A DNA stretch of 64,000 nucleotides, taken from positions 130,805,501 through 130,869,500 of the forward strand of contig CM032230.1 of NCBI GenBank assembly GCA_019009955.1, written 5' to 3'. The position numbers and the translations under genes are program-made. Shown one piece after another: positions 1 to 12,205 of the stretch. The notes under the pieces are model-generated. The model was given only the letters and a program-made list of their open reading frames with translations, made no database searches and had not been told where the DNA came from. This DNA is from Riptortus pedestris. Lineage: Eukaryota; Arthropoda; Insecta; Hemiptera; Alydidae. Position 1 is the stretch's first letter. Each line of letters begins with the position of its first letter.

Positions 1-673
1 TAACTATTGTGATAAAATAAAGTAACTTTACTAAAAGTAGTGTACACCCCACAATTTAAAAGAACGAAGTCTAGAATACATAGAATAATGTGATTTAATA
101 GATATATGGACATCTATATTGATTTAGGATATTAAGGGATGTCTTGTGGATTATTAATTATACTCAGTTTTCATTCAGCATCATGTGCTAACTGTTTAGC
201 TACTTCAGTAAATTAACAACGATCTTTGGTCTTTAATGTCTACTGAATATACATGAGAATGAGCTAAAATGATTTCTTGAGTTCTCATGGAAGCCACGCA
301 GCAATTTTTGGCACTTTGGGCCAATGGACAGCCAAATATTGATGGTACATTTCAAAATTATTTATATAAAAATAATGTAACAATATTATCAATTGATATA
401 GTTGAAATTGATAAATTTGTAACAATGGCACATTAGTTCAATAGCCTGTGAAAGGAAAAGCCTGTCACAGAGGTGTTGATGGGAAGGCAAGAGATCTTAT
501 CAACATATTTATGGTCTGTAAAAAAAAGTGAACTTTTTTTTTTTTCAAAGCAGTTTCACATCCTTTTTTTTAAAAGCTGAGGTGACACAAGTGAATGTTA
601 TTATAAATGTAGTCAAGATTATACATAAAGACAAACCTGTGAGTTTTATTTGTTCTGGTATATTAAGTTTATG
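1..673. other. Duplicated noncoding flank, no gene seen
   Basis: AT-rich sequence without a supported reading frame. Roughly 240-670 matches about 56045-56490 in the same order, so it belongs to the duplicated units of the receptor array. The other copy runs straight through the place where the piggyBac element sits here. Confidence 0.6.
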
Positions 674-677
674 TTAA

Positions 678-2183
678 CACTTTCGCTGCGGATGCCCGAA
701 TCGAAAATCACTTCCAAAAAACGATTTTTTTTTTGTTTTCTGTTTTAAAGTTGTTCAAACTAAGTAAAAACCTATTTGTGGTAATTTTTATGCATTTTTA
801 ACAACGATAATCGTATTTTTTTTAACCTCGCAACGTATGCGAGGTCCGCACACGGCAGTGAATTAGGTAGGCAAACCCTCAAGACAGAACATTTTGTGTG
901 TATTTCCCTACCTAGTGCACTGTCGTGTGCGGACATTGCATACGTTGCATAGCTTCCTCCCTATGCAACGTATGCAATGTCCGCACGATTATTAGGTTAC
1001 AAATGCATATAAAGTAAACATAATAATGGAATAGATCTACATGAAAATCATATTGATCCAAAATGAACTTATATAGCTGAAAATACACCATCTGAACAGA
1101 AACTTTCGTTTAGTAATGGGAAATTTCTTTATTTCGTAATTGGTTATGAAATCATAAATCGGACCTGTCAATACCGCCCATATATTTATTATAATTAATA
1201 ATTGCCTTGGGCTTCTCGACGGTCTTCCCCCTGCTCGTGACCGCCTTTATCTGGGCATCAAACTCCAATGAAATAATAATGACATCTCGTTTGTGGGGCC
1301 ATTTGAAAACGGACACACCCTTAACAGTAAATTTCTCGTTTATCTCTCCTTTTTTGAGCTTAGCCCCCACTATATCAGCTGGGTTGCCCTTCCGAGTCTT
1401 TCTCAGAGTACCAGTAAGATAGGTACCCTGATCCAGAAGCTCGTGGGCCAGGGGGACAGACGTATAAAAGTTGTCAGCGTAAATGGCATGGCCGTGGCCG
1501 AGATAGTCATCAACCAAATGTCTGACAACTTTATAAAAGTGTCCTTTCCCTCCAACTTGTGGATCCCTTGGCCCAGAGTAGACTAACGTCTTCAGCACAA
1601 GACCGTTAGGTTGAGTCAACATATAAATCTTTATTCCATATTTGTGGCGCTTATTAGCGATATACTGGCGACAGAATAGCCTACCCCTCCAAAGCATCAT
1701 GGACTCGTCCAAACTTAATTCTTTGAAAGGGGTAGTATATCTCTTTCATCCTCTTAACAAAAAAATTTAACAGAGGCCGAATTTTATACAGCGGATCATG
1801 CTCAACGTTCGGGTCTTGTGGTTCTGTGACGAAGTGCAGGCTTCTCAGTATACGGAGAAACGTGTCTCGTGACATCATTGAAGGGAAAGCAGGGGTACTA
1901 TAGGGGAATATGGACCTCCAATAATGAATGAGCCTCTCATGGAGAGACAAGTTGGCCCATAAAAAATAATAACCCCAACAATTTTTGAAACTGCAAACGA
2001 CTTGGCCAGACGGTGGTCAGAACACTAGTGAATGCTTGTGAGTGCGGAGGTTCTCCCCACTCCAACCTTCAGGTCTCTAGAACGAATGGAGGGCGGGGCG
2101 ACGCTCCTCGCAACGTATGCGAGGCCCGCACCAGGGAGTGACTCAGGACCTCGCATATGCTGCGAGGCTCCGCAGTGAAGGTG
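678..2183 (-). mobile_element. piggyBac-type DNA transposon, internally degenerate
   Basis: A 1506-bp element flanked by TTAA at 674-677 and 2184-2187, the target duplication of the piggyBac superfamily. Its ends form an inverted repeat: CACTTTCGCTGCGGA on the left and the complement of CACCTTCACTGCGGA on the right (13 of 15 match). Further inverted copies of a CGCAACGTATGCGAGG-like motif lie inside both ends (about 829-985 and 2107-2170). The related block at about 56468-56520 has no insertion at this point, an independent empty site. The transposase on the minus strand is broken, so the element is not autonomous. Confidence 0.9.
1152..1950 (-). pseudogene. piggyBac transposase fragment (DDE_Tnp_1_7), frameshifted
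   Basis: Read from 1950 down to 1152, this is the catalytic core of a piggyBac transposase, the enzyme that excises and pastes the element at TTAA. The first part (1950-1681) has the pre-catalytic stretch with SRDTFLRILRSLHF. At about 1725-1735 the coding continues in another frame with SLDESM, holding the first catalytic Asp. In 1712-1152 follow YADNFYTS with the second Asp and NKYMGGIDRSDL with the third Asp, so all three catalytic positions of the family are visible. The frame stops right after the third motif, and both the N-terminal domain and the cysteine-rich C-terminal domain are missing. The frameshift and the truncation at both ends make it a pseudogene. Confidence 0.88.
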
Positions 2184-2187
2184 TTAA

Positions 2188-2754
2188 TTGGGTTTTAGTC
2201 ATGCTATTAATAATATTCCTATTTTAAAATATCCATTCAATTGAACTATAATTTGTAAAATTGATCTTTTATTTAATTGTATAAAATCTAAATATACTTT
2301 ATATGTTGTCTGGAAGTTTCCTTTCCCTGCAATCAAGTTCCAAATATTCCAGAAACATCTATACTGTACCTGCTCATGTGCTGTTTCTTATCAATGGAGG
2401 CCATGTAAGTATGACTGATGTTTTTGTTATTTTAATCAAGGAATTTTTAGAAAATATCTTAAATTTCTAAAACGTAAATGAAGAGATGCTGATGATAAAG
2501 GTAAAGTAATATTCTGTCAATTAATCTAGTTATGAAAAAAATCTTATTTATTTGAAAAACAACAGTTTAATTCCACATTAAAATACTATTATACACAATA
2601 TAGAAACTATTTAAGTTATTTTTGAAAGAGCTAAAGACTGAAATTGTATGAATTTATTTTTAGAGGTAGCTGATTCTCTGGTAAATTTTGATAAATAAAT
2701 AATGAATTACTTCACCACAATATTCCACAATGGAATGGGACAGTGACCACTAAG
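2188..2754. other. Duplicated noncoding block 3' of OR-A
   Basis: No gene seen. The sequence matches about 28690-29120 (downstream of OR-B), 47220-47460 and 56510-57000, so it is the flank of the receptor duplication unit. The exon-like reading frame found in the other copies at 29165 and 47492 is deleted here. Confidence 0.6.
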
Positions 2755-3113
2755 GAGTGGGGAGGGATTTCGAAAATTCTTAATATCTCCTTTATTATGG
2801 CTTTGGATCGATAAAGTATATAGACCCAATCTAATAGCAAATGTAATGCTCTATAAATGTTGTTTTGTACGTACTCTCACTATCTTGATTATTAACTCAG
2901 ATATTTGCATTTTATAGTTTTAGGCCTTCAGTAACCCCCCCCCCCCCTGTTCATGTCATACTTACAATAATCTGGTATACTATGAAGCCCATTATTTGAA
3001 GCATATATATCAAATATTGTTCTCATTGAACTTTTACTTTTTGAGATAAATGCAAATACGTGGAAAACTTAGGAAATCAGTTTAATTTACGCCACCTCTG
3101 TGTGACAGACTTT
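2755..3113 (+). mobile_element. Decayed HINE-like element, 3' part
   Basis: Old, 5'-truncated member of the HINE-like family described at 26352. The C- and G-rich stretches, the conserved middle and a mutated 3' end (CTCTGTGTGACAGACTTTT at 3096-3114) are recognisable. Confidence 0.55.
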
Positions 3114-3117
3114 TTTA

Positions 3118-3200
3118 TATTATTTAGTTGAAGGTTGAGAAAATTCCCCTAGTCGTGGTGCTCCTGAATAAATGGTGTAAATAAAAATGTAAAATAAAAT
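3118..3200 (+). repeat. LINE 3' tail fragment
   Basis: Ends in a 'ggtgctcctgaataaat' type tail shared with 29350-29405, 32790-32866 and 48520-48575. At 48 kb this tail follows an I-clade-like LINE coding remnant, so this is probably a 5'-truncated LINE insertion. Confidence 0.45.
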
Positions 3201-3509
3201 TGTATAATATTTATTCAAGAATTTTACAAAGTTATATTTATTATTAGTAACTTTTAGACGGTCATTCACAGCTTTAGTGTATTAGAACTACATAAATATA
3301 TCTTTCAATAGAATAAATCTCTTATGAGAATTTTGTTTTAAATAAGGAATAATTCACATTTTCTTCTTTTTTTTCATTACATCCCTGTTGTTTACTCTGA
3401 TAATGTTTGCTTAAATACAAAATTAGAAATCGCAAGAGGGAGGGTATATCTTATCATAAAAATAATAATACAATAATAGCCTTTTCTTTCTTCAATTCAA
3501 GTAACTCCT

Positions 3510-3551
3510 TCATCGTAAAACATTGAGTATTTTATATCCTGCGGCCATCAT
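3510..3551 (-). CDS. OR-A exon 5 with stop codon
   Basis: 42 nt after acceptor TTTTTCCAG, encoding MMAAGYKILNVLR and a TGA stop. Short C-terminal exons of this kind are usual for insect odorant receptors. Confidence 0.88.
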   Translation of the reverse strand: MMAAGYKILNVLR

Positions 3552-6500
3552 CTGGAAAAAGAAATTACAGAAATAATTGTTATCCATTGAAGTATACTTA
3601 TATGTAGTCTGTGTTTGTGTGAACAATAGTGTATAATAAATTTTTAAACTTGTGACTTCCATCATCCTCCTTACAGGATTTATCACAAAATTTATAGTTT
3701 CACATAGTTTTAATTTAACACTTCCTCAATTTTATTTCGCTATATTTTATACTGTTATAATAATTTTGAAAACATTTTTCTTTATTTTAACATTTTAATT
3801 TAGGGAATTGAAAATAAATGATACTGAGCGACTTTGCCTAGTGGCAAATCTCATCAAATAAATAAAGAGTTAGCCTCTAACCTTAAGGGAAATCTTCTAA
3901 AACTTGGATGTTAATAAGCAATAATAATGATTTACTTAATAGAATTTTATTACATTATAGTATTATATAATTAGCATAAGAACGCAATTCAAAATGATTT
4001 TTTCTTTCTTGCTATGTCAGGAGAAAATGGAAAGGTCGCAGCTATTTTAAAAAATATTCAATATTTGACCAAACAAAATTTCACTTCACGGACATTCAAA
4101 AGTCCTTCACTCAGGGGCTGTGTTAGCTAAGCAGATTTTCCACGTGCAATTGACAATATGGTGATCTCATCTCACCATCTATTCAGTAACCCCCCCGCCC
4201 TGTACGTAGGAGGCTATGTGAACACAAATTGGAATTTAAACTGGACATGAAATTTGTGTTTTGTTATGAGTGACTAGTTACTCAAGATGAAAATCGTACG
4301 AGTAATCGGATTACTGAAGGCTAAAATAAAAATCAGTTAACCCCTTTACTATTCGAATTAAATAAAACTTCATAGAACAATAGTTGTAGAAATATACATT
4401 TGCAACAAGATTAGTTATATAATATTTTTTAATGTGATCCATAATAATTTTCGAGTTCGAGTGTTTATTTGATCATGAGGTACCATACTCAAGAATTAAC
4501 TGTTTCATTTCTAATGTTCATATTTGTTAATGGCTGAAATCGTAACAGAAATGGTAGGGGTTCGACATTTCAAACAATCTATGTTATCTTTAGAAATATA
4601 GAATTTATGGTTAGATGAGCTCAGTAGAATATCATATCAACTTGAGGAAAAACTGCTTAGTTTACGCAGTCCCTGCGTGACGGACTTTTAATTTTAATCA
4701 GATGGGAAACAAAATTTTTAAATATGATTAAATTTATTCTCAAGTAATACTTACATTTCCAAATGTTTCAAGTGAAGAAATACAATTGAATCCCCTCGCT
4801 TTAAATATAATTGGCTTTTTTAAGTAAAGATCCATTATTTTCAATAATACTTTGAAGTTCTCATCACATTGAGGCCAAGGTGTAGAATACAAACAGTGGG
4901 TGGTTTCAGAACTCTGGAATGAAAAATTTCTTTTTAAAACAGTTCAGTAGAAGTGCTAGATCCATTCAATGGTTTTACAATAATAAATCCCTAAACTAAA
5001 TTAGTTGTAATATTTAAAAAATACTGTAAAATAGTTGTGTTGAGCCAATACATAAAAAAAAATCTAAATTTGTCGATGGCTATCTTGTACCCCTAATAAA
5101 TTCAATAAACAAAATGTTTTGATGTACTTCATTTAAAATTACTTTGCTAATTATAATTTATGAGTTCCATTCTGGCTAGGAAAGAATGGTAAAATAATAA
5201 CCCGCCCCACTTAGTCTCGGAAGCAGAACAGTGAACGAAAATAACATTTAATGTTTAAAGTATTAAAAACTATATTAAGTTAATATTTTAAACATTAATT
5301 TAAACTCTAACATTTGAAAGTGTGTTAATTGCTCGATACATTTACCAATCCGCCGTATTTATACTTGGTCATGGGTATTCTTAGTCACTCCTTATTACTG
5401 ACAAGTCAATAGTTCTCATAACTACTTAGCAATTTGTCATCCCCCTATTATTTATTTGTGTCGCTCTTCAGTCAGTTTGTTTTAAACAGCTGCTTTTTAC
5501 ATTGTCTGTCAGTTTCATATTTCTAAATTGTCTTAATTCTCACTGACACAGCTAACTGAAGGATGGGGTCGCTATCAATTCTGGTTGTAGGGGCGTGGGG
5601 TAAACTTTAGCGGTAATAATAGAAAATGTCGGCACAGAAATGTAATGGCGGAAATCTTGTGTTAAAGGCAAGAAAGAGTTGGGAGAGAATTTAGACTGAA
5701 CCATTTGTTAGTTCTCATGGAGAGATGAGGGAAAAAGATAAATAAAGAAAACAAAACAACTATGTGAGTTCTCTTAAGAATTAGGTATATTGAGTAGTTA
5801 AGAATATCTCTATAACAAATTCTTAGAATTGAATAGTTAAGTATATATAGAATTGAATAGTTAAGTATATATAGAATTGGATATTAAGTACAACAAATTC
5901 TTAGAATTGAATAATTAAGTATATCTCTATCACAAAAATGAAATTTACGCAGTAAACAAACTTTATGAAATAATATGGCGGCCATAACTATACATACAAA
6001 ATTAGCGGTGGGTCTTATAATATATATGAGTACTCATGCGATACTTGCGTTCATAATGCTAGCATTATTAGGTAGTTAATTGCGGGAATCATGCACTTCC
6101 AAGAGATGATGAAGTCTTGTTGCGGTGATAAATCTGGATGAGCACGTGGCAGAGAAGAAGAAAGGCGGGAGCAAAATGAACCTGTTGACTCTAGTAGAGG
6201 TACATAGACTATCTCGGGTGACTTCCAACTGCGGTTGTCGATGAAGCGGTTCTCTATGAAGCGGTTATCTGTGAAGCGGTTATCTATGAAGCGAAGCGGT
6301 GATCTGTAGGGGAGGGAGGCCCCTCTGGCCGTATGAACGACCCCAGCGTCTGAGAGCAACTGACCCCAGCGAGCGTCTAAAAGCAACTGACTCTATCCTT
6401 GTTGTTGGCCGATGCCTTCTTGAACTGCATGTGGTTTTCCGCTGTAGCCACGGCCTTGGCGATATGCATGTGTGTGTGGCGGGTCTATGAACACTGCGAG

Positions 6501-9500
6501 CGCGGGAAGTTTAAAATTCAAACTGACGACTGAAAACTGGTAGTGAGTGGAATTTGGGTCCACTCTTCTAGATTTATACACAAGGCAATGTGGAAGCATT
6601 GCATTCCCTATTGGCTAATGGAAGAAGACAACATTTTGAAATAATTCTAAGAACAATGTATTTCATGTTTTAGAGATTTGGTTACAATTTCTTTCTTCAG
6701 GAGTTATCATTTTATCATTCCATTCTACTTCCAGCAAAAGATGATAGCTTATTGGAATACAGCGGGCTTGTTGAAATGATGAAACACCCAAAGTAAGTTG
6801 TTCAAACATTCTTCATTTGACTGAAAAATCAATGTTTTTACACTTACATCAATTTTTTTAATATTTTGGATGAATTTTCTGTATTTAAAACATACTATGC
6901 TTTTAATACTATTAAGGTCTTCGGGTCTTGACCGTGTCTTCATATTGGTTGCCAACGTTTCGCTTGACATGCTGCTAGCTTCCTCAGGGCTATCTCTGAG
7001 ACTGAAGAGTTGTTAGTTCATCTCTGGTATATATTTGAGTCTTATCCGGTTTCCTTGGGCGGAGTCTTCCCTTCCAGGTGTCTACGGATACTTGGTCCGG
7101 TGGTCGTTCATCGCCTATACCGTCGTTTTCGTTTCTTTTTGGAGGTCTCTGTGGAATTACCGGCTTCCAGAGTTTGCTGAGTCGGTATCCATCCTCTCTA
7201 TTGAAGTTGTTAGGGCATTTCGCTATTTCTATAGCTTCTCGAACCAGTCTTTCTTGGTAACGGTCAACCTTTGCCAGTACCTTGACTTCATCGAATTTAA
7301 TGTTGTGTTTGGTTTCCCAGAAATGTTCCGCTATGGCTGATTCTTCTGTCCGAAACTTTTTTATACTCTTGATGTGCTCGGCGACCCTGGTGTTTATCAA
7401 TCTGCCGGTCTGGCCAATGTATTCTGAGCCGCAGGAACATGGTATGCTGTATATCCCCGGGATTTTTGTGTGGAGTTTATTATTATTAGAGCAGTCATCA
7501 AGTGTCGTTTTTCCTTTGGGAGGTTCTGTGGCTCTGAAATTCTCTCAGCTCTAGCGACCAATGTACGAATTATCCCATTCTTCTGTGCTGGATGGTGATG
7601 AGATCCAGCGTGTAGGTATCTGTTGGTATGTATTGGTTTTCTGTAAACCGCATGCCCCAGCTGTCCGTTTGGTTTGGAAAAACGACACTTGATGACTGCT
7701 CTGCTAAAGAATGGCTACGGAAAAGAGGAAATCAGAAATCAATTCAAAAAGAAAAAAGAAAAGAAGACAAGAACAAATGAAGAGGAAACCCGGAAAACAG
7801 CCGTAATACCTTTTGTTAAAGGTACGACCGAGAAGATCTCTAGGATACTCAAGAAGCAAGGCATAGAAACAGCATTTGGCACTGACAGAAAAATAGCTCA
7901 GATATTACCCAGCTGCAAAGATAAACTCCACACAAAAATCCCGGGGATATACAGCATACCATGTTCCTGCGGCTCAGAATACATTGGCCAGACCGGCAGA
8001 TTGATAAACACCAGGGTCGCCGAGCACATCAAGAGTATAAAAAAGTTTCGGACAGAAGAATCAGCCATAGCGGAACATTTCTGGGAAACCAAACACAACA
8101 TTAAATTCGATGAAGTCAAGGTACTGGCAAAGGTTGACCGTTACCAAGAAAGACTGGTTCGAGAAGCTATAGAAATAGCGAAATGCCCTAACAACTTCAA
8201 TAGAGAGGATGGATACCGACTCAGCAAACTCTGGAAGCCGGTAATTCCACAGAGACCTCCAAAAAGAAACGAAAACGACGGTATAGGCGATGAACGACCA
8301 CCAGACCAAGTATCCGTAGACACCTGGAAGGGAAGACTCCGCCCAAGGAAACCGGATAAGACTCAAATATATACCAGAGATGAACTAACAACTCTTCAGT
8401 CTCAGAGATAGCACCGAGGAAGCTAGCAGCATGTCTAGCGAAACGTTGGCAACCAATATGAAGACACGGTCAAGACCCGAAGACCTTAATAGTATTAATG
8501 ACCAGGACCGTGGAAGTCTACGAGTATACTATGCTTTCCCCGCTTTCCTCTTTAGAATAACTTTCTTTATATTAAGTTATAGAATAACTTTCTTTATTTT
8601 CATATTGCTAAAATTGAGAATCATGACCTTTCATTTCCTGCTGCTGTTACATTTTTCCTCTAACTCAAATATTAATTTTTTTTATTATTTTAAAGTAGAA
8701 ATTAAATAATATTAATGATGTTTGTAGTAGTAAGCAGTAAATTTACCTTATCAGTAATGACTTGACCAACATAACAGACAAGAAAGTAAGTTGTTACTTC
8801 TGCTAACAATATGATTAGAAGTGGAATATTCTTGCTTGGGTCCTGTGGAAAGAAGATTTAATTTTAGTTACGTGGAATAAGATTATTTATTTGTTTGTTA
8901 CCTTTTCAGGCATAAACGGCTGAACCGAATTTTATGAAACTTGGTATGTATATTACTACTTAGGCTTTAGGTTATATTAATATTCTCTGAGACAGACAGT
9001 AGTGGGAGTTATAAGGAAGGCCTGAAATTAAAAATAGCGATATTTCGTTTCCCATTGTTTTCTCAGCAAATATGCACATAACAGAAGTTCTTTATTTTGT
9101 TATTTAGAGTTACGTTTGGTATAAACACTTTTGTGGTTTACTGAAGTATAAATGAGTTGTACACAAAAACTATTGCGGGAGTCAACAATTTTAAAGGGCA
9201 TAAAAGACAACCAAACTAAACGAAACTCCGTGTGTATTTTAGTATTAAAACCTCCCTGATTATAAGCTATATTAAAATTTCTAGGTGCGAACAGGAGTCC
9301 AGGTTATAAAGGAGGTCTGAAATATTAAACCATTCATTTTTAGGCAAACGTGCTATAACAAAAGTTGCTCTTTTGTTGTGTAAAGTAACTTTTGTTATAT
9401 GCACTATTGTCGTATACCCAAGTATTAATGAGTTATACGCTAAAAACTTTAGCGGGAGTCAACACTTTTAAAGGGCACATACGACTAAACCGACCTAAAC

Positions 9501-12168
9501 GGAACTCCGTATGTGGTTTAGTAATAATACCTCTTTGATAATAAGCTATAAAAATATTTTTAGGAACGAACAGGAGTGGGGGTTGTCGAAAAATTGTTTT
9601 TTTTTTTACTATTGTTGTTTTTGCTTACGTGCACATGAAAAAAATATGTTTAATTTGATATTTAGAGTAACGTTTGTTATATACACCTTTATCGTATAGC
9701 AATTTATAAAGCAAGTAATTTGCAGAGGCGTTTTGTTATTGTCATCAATGCGTATCTATATATGAATTTAATCAACTTAGTACCTCCATAATCTAATAGC
9801 ACTTTCATTAAATTTAGCAGCCATTAGCATGTTGAATGAAGACCAAAGAGTATTGTCATGCCCCCTCTCCTCTTTCTCTCACATTAATTAACCAGAAATT
9901 TCAGTTTCCACTTAAATTTAATTTAATACTTTATTTAATTAAAATAAGAAAATTAATTCAACAAACACTTTTTTATTATGCAGAAAATGCAATAAGAATT
10001 ATTATCATAATTTTTAATGTAAACAGAACTGATATCTTAAAGAGTGTCTTTCTGTCCTCTCACTGCTAACCTTATATTTCAGTGAGTGGATTTTAATACT
10101 GATAGGATTTGAAGTGGAGAAAAATTATTTTAGAGTAACAGGAGAAATTATAAACTAAACGTATTACGGCGGGAATGCACAAATATGTTATAATCACTTC
10201 TGCCCAACCCCTCCCGATCACACACTAACCCAACTTAGACATTAGGCTATATTATTATTCTCTGAGACGAACAGGAGTGGGGCTGTAAGGGAGGCCTGGA
10301 TTAAAAAATAGCGATATTTCTTTTCGTAATGCTTTATCGACAAATATGTACATAACAAAAGTTGTTTATTTTGTTATTTAGAGTAATTTTTGCTATATAC
10401 ACTTTTGTCTTATACCGACGTATAAATGAGTTATACGCTAAAAACTATAGCAGAAGTCAACAATTTTATTTGGCACAAAAGACTCAACCGAACTAAACAA
10501 AACTCGGTATGTGAATTAGTGTACTACGAAAAGAAGGACTCCACACTACCTTCAGAACCAATAACACACTACGACAAATGCTGAGAAATGACATCGAGAA
10601 CAAGGACGTCTACAATATGAATCGAGTATATAAAATCACGTGTAGCTGCAACAACACGTACGTTGGACAAACTGGGAGGAAACTGAAAACACGATACACC
10701 AACACATACTCTCATTCAGACTAAATAAACGAGACTCTAACTTCGCCAACCACTTGAACGATCACTGCCACGACCCTACAAGTATAGCTTTCTACACAGA
10801 CAAACGAAAGGACGAAGATTGGACCTACTCGAGGACATGGAGATTTACAAACAACGAACATTCAACGGAGACATCATCAACGAACAGCTCAGACATGATA
10901 TTCAGACCATTGAAATTACTTAAACGGAAAACGCCAACAGACGGGCACACGCAGGAGTATCAACAGACGAAGCGACGACGTATGCAGATCCATATTCCAT
11001 TTAATTATTTAATTATGTGAGTATATTTTATTATCCTTGATGTATACCAACAATCGTACATATATCACATTACACCTGTATCTACACATTAACAAACCAT
11101 ACCAGTCCAACACACATAAAAACACAAGAAACGTAAACAACCCAACATCGATGAGGACTACGATCCACCACTCGAAAACAATTTGCCTGAACACTAGCTA
11201 ATACCCTTCGCTTGACAGATCTGAGGTAAGTAAACAGACTTCAATTAAAACATAAACAAACTAATACGGTGACCAGACTCATAAAACCTATGACCAACAG
11301 ACATCTAACTCAGTACAACTTTTTGACGGGCTTGAAGATGGTGCCATCGCATCTAAAGCAACAACAACAAACCAACAATGCCAGCTGTACGCGAAGATCA
11401 GCCAGTGACGAAGGTCTCCACCGACAGGTATGCCAACAGTATCATTTATACTGGCGGTTCTAACCCTTTATTTGATGAATAACTCTCTTAATATATGAAT
11501 TTCCGAGCATTAGTATCTTAACAAAATTGGTTCTATATCGTTTTTCCATCCAACTCATTATAAAGAAAATATTTTGTAATTTCGAACCTCCCCTATTCCA
11601 GGTCCGTTTTCAACGTTTAATGAATATAAACACTGGAGTTCAATTAAACGGTATGGTTTAGATCAAATAATCATTTTCAAGTCAAGTCAGGAAATTCTTA
11701 ATTGATAACGTTATCACACTACATATTTCCATGTGTATCACACAATAGAAATCAATAGTTGGTATTCAAGCTTTGAATTAGTTGGTTAATTATATTATTA
11801 TTATAATTTTCTTACAAATAATAAACACTATACCTCCAGGATGAGAAAGATGGAACTTGCCATTAATATTGAAAAGCACCCGACGCCCGCTGCATTTATT
11901 GCTTCCAAGTAAGAGCTGATTGCTGTCTTGAACCTGGAAAAATGAAGAGAAAACAGTTTTGACTTGAAAGTATCTGAAATGAGGATAATTAAATAGGCAC
12001 TGCCACTAATCGAGAAAGGTTATACAATGTTTATATTTTTAGCAGATTTCCCCTAAGGGAAATTAGCTATTGAGGTCGTACTTATAGCGCGATTTTCGAA
12101 AAATTTCTTTAAACTTCCACCCATCCGACGGATCTTCTTTTGATGACGAAAATGACTTCCCTTCAAAA

Positions 12169-12205
<37 letters not shown>

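Noticed and set aside
6051..6386. Protein with RFIDNR repeats
   Set aside because: The repeat comes from a 15-bp minisatellite inside an insertion, with no supported start, splice site or second copy.
6990..7340. Opposite-strand frames over the Penelope-like arms
   Set aside because: They are shadows of the GIY-YIG coding strand; the domain motifs read only in the other direction.
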